Shown here: positions 1-5,863 of the stretch, one piece after another
How the letters are laid out: every line of letters starts with the position of its first letter
How positions within the stretch are numbered: position 1 is the first letter of the stretch
Assembly (NCBI GenBank): GCA_036444495.1
Contig: JAZGBC010000203.1
Span: 1 to 15,899, forward strand
Origin: JAZGBC01 sp036444495
GTDB taxonomy: Bacteria > Pseudomonadota > Alphaproteobacteria > Kiloniellales > J153
Length of the DNA: 15,899 nt
Direction of reading: 5' to 3'
Position numbers and translations under genes: made by a program
The notes under the pieces: model-generated
The model's database searches: none
Told to the model about the DNA's origin: nothing
Seen by the model: the letters and a program-made list of their open reading frames with translations, nothing else

Positions 1-55
1 GGCTTTTTCTGTGGTGGGAAGGGGTGGGGGGGGGCTCCTGCGGGAAAGCCCGCTA
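1..55. other. 3' flank of ctrA: G-rich tract and small stem-loop
   Basis: No gene is visible. Positions 16-34 hold closely spaced G runs (GGG, GGGG, then nine Gs), a possible G-quadruplex former on the + strand. Positions 40-53 form a perfect 5-bp stem with a 4-nt loop (GCGGG-AAAG-CCCGC) starting just past the ctrA stop codon. On the ctrA strand no T-run follows the stem, so it is only a weak terminator candidate. The T-run near positions 4-8 could be the tail of a terminator for a + strand gene lying outside the window, but its stem is not visible. Confidence 0.4.
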
Positions 56-784
56 TCAGCCGCCGGCGGCCACTTGCTGTTGTTCGGGCTTGCCGCTGTC
101 TTGAACCGGTGCCGGGTCGCGCAGCACATAGCCGCGGCCCCAGACGGTTTCGATATAGTTCTCGCCGCTGGTGGCCGCAGTCAGTTTCTTGCGCAGCTTG
201 CAGACGAAGACATCGATGATCTTCAACTCGGGCTCATCCATGCCGCCATAAAGGTGATTCAGGAACATTTCCTTGGTCAGCGTGGTTCCCTTGCGCAGGG
301 ATAAGAGCTCCAGGATGCCGTATTCCTTGCCCGTCAGGTGCAGGGGCTGGCTGTCGATTTCGACGGTCCGGGTATCCAGGTTGACGGTCAGCTTGCCGGT
401 CTTGATCACCGAGTCCGAATGGCCCTTGGAGCGGCGTACGATCGCCTGTATGCGGGCGACCAGCTCGCGCTTGTCGAAGGGCTTGGTCAGGTAGTCGTCG
501 GCGCCGACCCCCAGGCCCTTGATCTTGTCCTCCAGGCCGTTGAGCCCGGAGAGGATCAAGATGGGCGTTTTGACCCGGGCTGCGCGCAGGCGGCGCAACA
601 CCTCGTAACCGTCCATATCCGGCAACATCAGGTCAAGTATGATGATGTCGTAGTCGTACAACTTGCCAATTTCGAGCCCATCCTCGCCCATGTCTGTGAC
701 GTCGCAGACATAGCTTTCCGACCGGAGCATCATTTCGATGCTTTGGGCCGTTGCGGGATCATCCTCGACTAGAAGTACTCTCAT
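56..784 (-). CDS. ctrA: CtrA, cell-cycle and motility response regulator
   Basis: OmpR/PhoB-type response regulator of 242 residues. The receiver domain (about 1-115) has the acidic pair D8/D9 after strand 1 (MRVLLVEDDP), the phosphoacceptor D51 in the IIILDLMLPDMDGYE context, S79 and the conserved K101 in GADDYLTKPF. The winged-helix DNA-binding domain (about 125-225) is very like the CtrA family (LTGKEYGILELLSLRKGTTL, then KIIDVFVCKLRKKL and ETVWGRGYVLRDP). In Caulobacter CtrA is phosphorylated through the CckA-ChpT relay and controls division, motility and replication initiation; in Rhodospirillales it is mainly tied to motility. The ATG is preceded by AGGA at a suitable distance. The gene ends in tandem stops TGA-TAG. 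The tail after LRDP is longer than in Caulobacter, Gln-rich, and ends Ala-Ala-Gly-Gly rather than Ala-Ala. It is transcribed divergently from fliI. Identification is very secure. Confidence 0.97.
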   Translation of the reverse strand: MRVLLVEDDPATAQSIEMMLRSESYVCDVTDMGEDGLEIGKLYDYDIIILDLMLPDMDGYEVLRRLRAARVKTPILILSGLNGLEDKIKGLGVGADDYLTKPFDKRELVARIQAIVRRSKGHSDSVIKTGKLTVNLDTRTVEIDSQPLHLTGKEYGILELLSLRKGTTLTKEMFLNHLYGGMDEPELKIIDVFVCKLRKKLTAATSGENYIETVWGRGYVLRDPAPVQDSGKPEQQQVAAGG

Positions 785-826
785 GATCTGATCCTGATGC
801 CGTTCATTGGACTGAAAGGATTGACG

Positions 827-834
827 TTAACCAT
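827..834 (+). promoter_or_regulatory. CtrA half-site TTAACCAT
   Basis: The octamer TTAACCAT matches the extended CtrA half-site reported in alphaproteobacteria. It lies 43 bp upstream of the ctrA ATG. The matching second half seven bases away is absent (GCAG), so it would be at best a half-site. Confidence 0.4.
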
Positions 835-849
835 TTTGCAGAACTTTTA

Positions 850-864
850 TTAACAAATCCTTAG
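850..864. promoter_or_regulatory. CtrA-like box 1 (TTAA-N7-TTAG)
   Basis: TTAACAAATCCTTAG matches 7 of the 8 defined bases of the CtrA consensus TTAA-N7-TTAA with exact 7-bp spacing. It lies about 65 bp upstream of ctrA and about 110 bp upstream of fliI. Given the neighbouring ctrA gene, autoregulation is a natural inference. Confidence 0.55.
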
Positions 865-889
865 CACGGCAAGCCTCTCTTTTCCTTAT

Positions 890-904
890 TTTACTGAAGT
901 TTAA
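890..904. promoter_or_regulatory. CtrA-like box 2 (TTTA-N7-TTAA)
   Basis: TTTACTGAAGTTTAA again matches 7 of 8 consensus bases with exact spacing. A CATAAT hexamer (916-921) lies 12 bp downstream on the + strand and could be the -10 element of a fliI promoter in which the CtrA box overlaps the -35 region, as in Caulobacter class II promoters. If so, the leader before the fliI ATG would be about 50 nt. The -10 assignment is tentative. Confidence 0.5.
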
Positions 905-975
905 AGGGGCCCCTTCATAATAGCTTCAGATTGGATGGGGGCATGGTAAAGACAGGCGCCAGGGGTAATCCATAG

Positions 976-2370
976 ATGACGGCCACGGTTCGGACCTTGA
1001 TCGAGGAACTCGATCAGCTCCCGGAATATCAGCTTTATGGGCGGGTAGCCAGTGTTGTTGGCATGTTGGTTGAAGTTGCCGGCCTCGACTGGGTGCTTTC
1101 CATCGGCGACCGCTGCCGGATCGCCACCCGCGGTAATCAGCACGTTATCTGCGAGGTCATCGGCTTTAGGAGCGGCCGGGCCTTGCTGCTGCCCTTCGGG
1201 TCGCTGGAAGGCATCGGTCTGGGCTGCAAGGCCGAAATCATCGAATCCGAGCCGGTCATCTGGCCTACCGAGGCCTGGCTCGGCCGTGTGGTCAACGCCC
1301 TGGGCGAGCCCATCGACGGCAAGGGGCCGCTACCCGCCGGCAAGATTCCCTGCGCCCTGCGCCGCTCGCCGCCACCGGCCCACGGCCGCCGCCGCGTGGG
1401 TGAAAAAATCGATCTCGGGGTTCGCTCGCTCAACAGCTTCGTGACCTGCTGCCGTGGCCAGCGCATGGGAATTTTTGCCGGCTCGGGGGTGGGCAAGTCC
1501 GTGCTTCTGTCCATGCTGGCCCGCTACACCAGTTCCGACGTCAACGTGATCGGCCTGATCGGCGAGCGCGGCCGAGAGGTGCAGGAATGGCTCGAGGACG
1601 AGTTGGGTCCCGAGGGTTTGGCCCGCTCCGTGGTCGTTGTGGCCACCTCGGATGCGACGCCGCTCATGCGCCGCCAGGCGGCCCATCTCACCATGGCGAT
1701 CGCCGAGTATTTCCGCGATCTGGGCAAGGACGTGCTGTGCTTGATCGATTCGGTCACGCGTTTCGCCATGGCCATGCGCGAAATTGGTCTGGCCGGGGGG
1801 GAGCCGCCGACCACCAAGGGTTATACGCCATCGGTCTTCGCCCAGTTGCCCCAGATTCTGGAGCGCGCCGGCATGGGCATGGATCAGGGCTCGATCACCG
1901 GGTTGTTCACGGTGCTTGTGGAAGGCGACGACCATAACGAGCCGGTGTCGGATGCGGTGCGCGGTATCCTCGATGGGCAGATCGTGCTCGACCGGGCGAT
2001 CGCCGAGCGCAACCGCTATCCGGCGGTGGACGTGTTGCGCAGCATCTCGCGCACCCTGCCGAACTGTAATAACGAGGCGGAGAACACCCTGGTGAACCGG
2101 GCCCGGAAGCTGATGGCGACCTATGAGTCCATGGGTGATCTCATCCGCATCGGTGCTTACAAGAAGGGCAGCGACGCCGAGATCGACGATGCCATCCAGT
2201 ACAACGCCCAGCTTGAGGAGTATCTCGGCCAGGGCCGGGCCGAGCGCAGCGAATTCGCCCAGGGATACGCTGAACTGGCGGCGATCCTGGACATGCCCTG
2301 GCCGCCCGGTGCGACGGATGCCAAGCGGGCCGGAAAGCCTAACGGGCAGCAGCCCGCGCCGAAGGGGTAG
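976..2370 (+). CDS. fliI: FliI, flagellar type III export ATPase
   Basis: FliI is the cytoplasmic hexameric ATPase that, with FliH and FliJ, prepares substrates at the flagellar export gate. The 464-residue product has the family's usual length. An N-terminal beta-barrel (about 20-95) precedes the F1-beta-like ATPase core. The Walker A motif AGSGVGKS lies at 168-175, the catalytic GERGREV segment at 196-202, and Walker B LCLIDSVTRFA with the conserved Asp at 258; the GEPPTTKGYTPSVF segment follows near 275-288. All key residues are present. The ATG is preceded by AGGGG at 961-965. It is followed five bases later by fliJ, so the two form an operon, read away from ctrA and apart from fliH, which lies in the opposing operon. 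A CtrA-like box sits about 70 bp upstream. Assignment is secure. Confidence 0.96.
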   Translation: MTATVRTLIEELDQLPEYQLYGRVASVVGMLVEVAGLDWVLSIGDRCRIATRGNQHVICEVIGFRSGRALLLPFGSLEGIGLGCKAEIIESEPVIWPTEAWLGRVVNALGEPIDGKGPLPAGKIPCALRRSPPPAHGRRRVGEKIDLGVRSLNSFVTCCRGQRMGIFAGSGVGKSVLLSMLARYTSSDVNVIGLIGERGREVQEWLEDELGPEGLARSVVVVATSDATPLMRRQAAHLTMAIAEYFRDLGKDVLCLIDSVTRFAMAMREIGLAGGEPPTTKGYTPSVFAQLPQILERAGMGMDQGSITGLFTVLVEGDDHNEPVSDAVRGILDGQIVLDRAIAERNRYPAVDVLRSISRTLPNCNNEAENTLVNRARKLMATYESMGDLIRIGAYKKGSDAEIDDAIQYNAQLEEYLGQGRAERSEFAQGYAELAAILDMPWPPGATDAKRAGKPNGQQPAPKG

Positions 2371-2375
2371 GCAGG

Positions 2376-2810
2376 ATGTCGGCGTTCGACAGCCTGGCGC
2401 GCGTCCACAACTGGGCCCTCAACGAGAAGCGTCAGAAGCTGGCCGGCCTGGAGAAGCTGGCTGCCAATATGCAGCGCGACCTGGAGGAGCTGGAAAAGGG
2501 CCTGGAGAACGAAGGGCGCAGCGCTGCGGAATCGATCGAAGGGACGGTCGCCTATCCGGCCTTCGTCGCCGCCGCCCTGGAGCGGCGTAAGCGCCTGCGT
2601 GAATCCATTGGGAAGCTGGCCCAGGCGGTCGAGAGGACGCGCGAGGAAGTGCACGAAGCGTATCAGGAAGTCAAAAAGTTCGAATTCGCGCACGAAGACC
2701 AACTGCGCCGCGAAGCGGATGAGCGTAACCAGCGCGAGCGGCAGGATCTGGACGAACTTGGTGTGAACCTCTACGAACGTGGCCGCCGATCCGCCAAGGA
2801 TCATTCGTAA
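2376..2810 (+). CDS. fliJ: FliJ, export ATPase stalk/chaperone-escort protein
   Basis: The 144-residue protein is almost entirely charged and helical, with long Glu/Arg/Lys-rich stretches (for example NEKRQKLAGLEKLAANMQRD) that predict an antiparallel coiled coil with no membrane segment. That matches FliJ, which inserts into the FliI hexamer like the gamma subunit of F1 and links it to FlhA. Primary sequence conservation in FliJ is low, so the call rests on length, coiled-coil nature and position immediately after fliI. The ATG lies 5 bases after the fliI stop, with GGGGTAGGCAGG serving as ribosome-binding region. It is the last gene of the + strand pair and converges on the fliK-like gene. 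Confidence 0.88.
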   Translation: MSAFDSLARVHNWALNEKRQKLAGLEKLAANMQRDLEELEKGLENEGRSAAESIEGTVAYPAFVAAALERRKRLRESIGKLAQAVERTREEVHEAYQEVKKFEFAHEDQLRREADERNQRERQDLDELGVNLYERGRRSAKDHS

Positions 2811-2822
2811 GCCGGCCCGGCT
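2810..2822. terminator. Inverted repeat at the fliJ/fliK-like convergent junction
   Basis: AGCCGG-C-CCGGCT is a perfect inverted repeat starting on the last base of the fliJ stop codon. It lies in the only 36 bp between two convergent operons, where a bidirectional terminator would be expected. The stem is short, has almost no loop and no T-run follows, so function as an intrinsic terminator is doubtful. Confidence 0.25.
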
Positions 2823-2846
2823 CTCACAAGGGATGGCGGGGTCGAG

Positions 2847-5075
2847 TTACACGACCAGGCTGGACTCGGCGCCGCCGTCGTCCCTGATGGGCATGAATTG
2901 CCAATCACTCGAGGCCTGGAACCCGATCTTGCCGGAATAACCCGTGGCCTCGTTGGCGTCGGTGAAGATCTGCGTGATGTCCTGGCGCATCTTGCCCGGC
3001 AGGGGTGTGCGGGTGCGCAGGATGAGGTCGAAGCGCTTGCCGCGCACCAGGCCGTCGAGCTGCATGTCGCCCAGACGGCTGAGCTCCACCTCCAGGATGA
3101 AGCGGGTGGAATCTTCTTCTCTCTCCTCGCCCTGGTGGCCCCGCTCCGGCGGACCGTGGCGGACGAAGAAGCGGAGCTGCTGAACCAGATCGCCGTCCAG
3201 CAGCGGGATGAAGAACAGGCGCCAGTCGCCGCTTGCACCTTCGGCCAGGCGGCCCATCTGCCCGAAGTCCTGGCCCAGGCGGCCGAGCAGGGCCTCGCGT
3301 CCGGCGTCCTTGAGCGTCTGCACGGCTTGGCTGCCCAGCCAGTCCGCGATCTTGCCGCCGCTCAGCGCGGACAGGAAGAACAGGATGGTCGAGGTCAATT
3401 GGCTGCCCGGTTGAGGGATCGCCTGTTGCACGGCGCTGGGCAGCGCAGCGCTTCCCGCGGCCGGGCCGCCCAGCTCTACCAGGGTCCGCAAAGCCTCTTC
3501 CAGGGCCGGCCAACTATGGCCCAGGGTGCCGAGCGAGACCGGCGCCTCCGCCGAGCGGGCGGCGCCGGCGGCGGCCAGCGCGCCAGGCGGCAGTTCCGCC
3601 CGTACCCAGGTTCCGGGGGGCAGGGTGGTGCGCACCTCCAGGGTCATGGTGCCGAGCGGCGTCGACAGGACCGGCTGGCCGGCATGGGTCGTTCCCGTGA
3701 CCGTCCCGACAAAACGAGTCGAGCCGGGCGACAGCTCCGGGCTTGGCGCCGGGCTGACGTGGGACGGGATGGCGGCCCCGGGACCGGAAGCCTGGGGGGG
3801 GGCCGCGGCGTTGGATGTGACTCCTTGAACCTGTACCGCTGCGGCCGGCTGCACCGCCGCGCTTGAAGCCGGGCCCGGTGGGGCTCCCCTACCGCCAGGC
3901 GCGCCGCCTTGAACCTGTGCTGGCGATACCGCCTGCGCTGCCGCGACCGATGCAGGGGCCGTGGGAGCGCCTCCGGGGGGCGGTGCTTGGCCCGGGCCGG
4001 GATTGGGCTGTGACGGCGCCTGTGGCGCGACGGACGCCTGAGCCGGTGTTCCTCCTGCCGGAGCCCCTCCTGCCGGAGCCCCTCCCGCCGGAGCCCCTCC
4101 CGCCGGAGCCCCTCCCGCCGGAGCCCCTCCCGCCGAGACCGTTCCCGCCAGCGTGCCTGTGACGTTGCCGGGTTGGGCAGGGGCCGGGGAACCGTTCGAC
4201 AGGCTGGCGCTCCCCGCCGAGCCGGCGCCGCCGGACTGGGGCTGGATGTTGGCCAGGCGTAGGACCTGTCCGGATGTGCTGGTCAGGGTGTTGGCTGGCG
4301 ACGCCGGGGCGCCACCGGCGGATGAAGAGGGACCGGCCGGCGCGGCTCCTCCGGGTGCTGCGGCGGCTTGGGGCGGCGCGGGCGTGCCACCGGGGGGTTG
4401 CGGCTGCCCGGGAAGGGATGGGGCGGCCTGTGCCTGCCTGAGGGGGCTGGCCTGGAGCACATCGGCCAGAGCCGCGCCCTGAACCGTGGGAGTCTCGATC
4501 CCCAGAATACGGAGCTGCAACTGGCTGCCTGGGGGCAGGGTCTCGGCGCTCTGGGCGCCGCTGCCGGGCGGTGCGGCAGGCGCCGGGGCGGGGGTCTGGA
4601 GCACGGCCTTGACGGTCTGGCCCAAGGTCAATTGGTCCGACGGGGCGCTGTGGGCCGGCTGAGCGCTTTGCGCCTGGCCGCCCGCCTGGGCCGCCTGCGC
4701 TGCCGATCCGGTGGCTTGCTGTCCGGCGGCCTGCGTGCCGGGTAGTCCCGCGGTTTGGGCTTGGCTGGCAGGTGCCGAGGCTTCGCTGTGCATCAGAAGC
4801 ACGTGGAGTTGGGCGCCGCTGCTGCGGATCTGCAGAACGACCTGGCTGTCCACGGCCAGCTGCGCCTTGGTCGCGACCGCCAGGATGCCCAGCTCGGTGC
4901 GCACCAGGACGTGACCCTTGCCGTCACCGCCCACGACCACGCCGGGCAGGGTGGTGCCGGACGGAAGCTGGCTGATCTCGGGCGGCGGATTGTGGATTGT
5001 GCCGAGCACCGCCGATGGGCCGGGCGCCTGGGCCGCCGCGCGGAACAGCGAGGAGGGCCGGACCATGTCGTTCAT
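2847..5075 (-). CDS. FliK-like hook-length control protein, Pro/Ala/Gly-rich
   Basis: The 742-residue product resembles FliK in plan. A long low-complexity Pro/Ala/Gly/Gln-rich region (about 100-450) is followed by a folded C-terminal part (about 515-742) whose segment EVELSRLGDMQLDGLVRGKR and what follows resemble the beta-rich Flg_hook domain of FliK (pattern ELxxLGxhxhxhxhxxxxhxhxh). A short beta-rich module near 43-83 recurs near 455-494. Six tandem GGAPA/GGTPA pentapeptides occupy 316-345. FliK is exported, measures hook length and switches export specificity through FlhB. No signal peptide is seen, as expected for a type III substrate. The ATG overlaps the flhG stop by four bases (ATGA), implying translational coupling, and the gene ends the long - strand operon. 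The C-terminal match is by eye and moderate; it could instead be a FliK-related protein of unknown role, so I give no symbol. Confidence 0.65.
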   Translation of the reverse strand: MNDMVRPSSLFRAAAQAPGPSAVLGTIHNPPPEISQLPSGTTLPGVVVGGDGKGHVLVRTELGILAVATKAQLAVDSQVVLQIRSSGAQLHVLLMHSEASAPASQAQTAGLPGTQAAGQQATGSAAQAAQAGGQAQSAQPAHSAPSDQLTLGQTVKAVLQTPAPAPAAPPGSGAQSAETLPPGSQLQLRILGIETPTVQGAALADVLQASPLRQAQAAPSLPGQPQPPGGTPAPPQAAAAPGGAAPAGPSSSAGGAPASPANTLTSTSGQVLRLANIQPQSGGAGSAGSASLSNGSPAPAQPGNVTGTLAGTVSAGGAPAGGAPAGGAPAGGAPAGGAPAGGTPAQASVAPQAPSQPNPGPGQAPPPGGAPTAPASVAAAQAVSPAQVQGGAPGGRGAPPGPASSAAVQPAAAVQVQGVTSNAAAPPQASGPGAAIPSHVSPAPSPELSPGSTRFVGTVTGTTHAGQPVLSTPLGTMTLEVRTTLPPGTWVRAELPPGALAAAGAARSAEAPVSLGTLGHSWPALEEALRTLVELGGPAAGSAALPSAVQQAIPQPGSQLTSTILFFLSALSGGKIADWLGSQAVQTLKDAGREALLGRLGQDFGQMGRLAEGASGDWRLFFIPLLDGDLVQQLRFFVRHGPPERGHQGEEREEDSTRFILEVELSRLGDMQLDGLVRGKRFDLILRTRTPLPGKMRQDITQIFTDANEATGYSGKIGFQASSDWQFMPIRDDGGAESSLVV
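4041..4140 (-). repeat. 15-bp tandem repeat encoding GGAPA units
   Basis: A 15-bp unit, CCTCC(T/C)GCCGGAGCC on the + strand, repeats head to tail about six times. Two units carry T and three carry C at the sixth base; the units at both ends are degenerate. On the coding strand it gives five GGAPA and one GGTPA pentapeptides (residues 316-345) of the FliK-like protein. The near identity of units, including third positions, suggests recent expansion by slippage, and each unit adds exactly five residues in frame. Confidence 0.9.
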
Positions 5076-5863
5076 GACGTCTCCAGCAGGCGGCGCGCGA
5101 GGGCTTCGACGTCGCTGGCGGCCGGGGTATTTGGATGGCGCACCAGCAGCGGCGTCTGATGGCGGATGGCGTCGCGGACCTTGCCGTCCCGCCGTATAAT
5201 TCCAGCCAAGGGCGGTGTGACCTTGAGGAAGGACTCGCAGGCCTTGCGCAGCGTGTTGTAGGTCCGCTCTCCCTCATCCGGCGAAGCCGCCATGTTGACG
5301 ACCAGGCGCAGGTCCGCTTCTGGCTTTTGCATGAGCGCTAGCTTGATGAAAGCGTAGGCGTCGGTCATGGCCGTGGGTTCGTCGCTGGTGATCACCAGGC
5401 AGATCTCGGTGCTGGCGGCGAGTTGGCGCACGGTCCGCTCGACGCCAGCCCCCAGGTCGAGCACGATACGGTGATAGGCGGGCGCGAGCTCGGCCAAGCC
5501 GCCGACCAGGGTGGCCAGACGGTCGTTCGGCAGGCTGGCCAGGCTGCCCGAGCCCGAGCGGCCGGCGATGATGTCGAATCCACCCTCCGCGCAGGTAAAG
5601 GCCGCATCGCCGAGTCCATACTTTCCGGCCAGGACGCCGCCCAAATCCTTATCCGGGGCCAAGCCGAGCTGGATATCCACGTTTGCCAGGCCCAGATCGC
5701 CGTCGAACAGCAGGGTCTTGTACCCGGCCTTCGCCAGCGCGTGGCACAGGGTGATGGACAGCCACGTCTTGCCCACGCCGCCCTTGCCGGAGGCGATAGC
5801 GATCATGTTGCGCAGCGTAACACTGTTGCCCGCTGCCGTGCCCTTCCTGACGAAATCGTCCAT
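5072..5863 (-). CDS. flhG: FlhG (FleN/YlxH), MinD-like flagellar-number ATPase
   Basis: A 263-residue MinD/ParA-family ATPase with the deviant Walker A SGKGGVGKTW (25-34), Walker A' FDGDLGLANVDIQLGL (about 55-70) typical of FlhG/FleN, and the LDLGAGVERTV segment that replaces Walker B in this subfamily. FlhG is a dimerising ATPase that limits flagellar number, acting with the SRP-type GTPase FlhF encoded just upstream. The C-terminal stretch DVEALARRLLETS could be an amphipathic membrane-targeting helix, as in MinD. The usual N-terminal DQAxxLR motif, which stimulates FlhF in studied systems, is not recognisable. The start codon shares one base with the flhF stop (TGATG) and the stop overlaps the next start (ATGA). 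A polar or limited number of flagella is therefore likely. Confidence 0.92.
   Translation of the reverse strand: MDDFVRKGTAAGNSVTLRNMIAIASGKGGVGKTWLSITLCHALAKAGYKTLLFDGDLGLANVDIQLGLAPDKDLGGVLAGKYGLGDAAFTCAEGGFDIIAGRSGSGSLASLPNDRLATLVGGLAELAPAYHRIVLDLGAGVERTVRQLAASTEICLVITSDEPTAMTDAYAFIKLALMQKPEADLRLVVNMAASPDEGERTYNTLRKACESFLKVTPPLAGIIRRDGKVRDAIRHQTPLLVRHPNTPAASDVEALARRLLETS

Larger units (their letters stand above)
785..975. promoter_or_regulatory. ctrA-fliI divergent control region
   Basis: This 191-bp AT-richer gap separates the divergent ctrA and fliI start codons and must carry both promoters. It holds a TTAACCAT octamer at 827-834, two near-matches to the CtrA consensus TTAA-N7-TTAA at 850-864 and 890-904, and a perfect 12-bp palindrome at 904-915. 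No GANTC (CcrM methylation) site occurs anywhere in the gap. The arrangement suggests that CtrA controls its own gene and fliI-fliJ from one shared region. Promoter start points cannot be read from sequence alone. Confidence 0.7.

Noticed and set aside
1..10. T-rich start of the window as a terminator tail
   Set aside because: The stem that would precede it lies outside the window, so it cannot be supported.
4051..4140. The tandem repeat as a CRISPR array or mobile-element remnant
   Set aside because: The 15-bp units are contiguous without spacers and stay in frame within a coding region as GGAPA pentapeptides.
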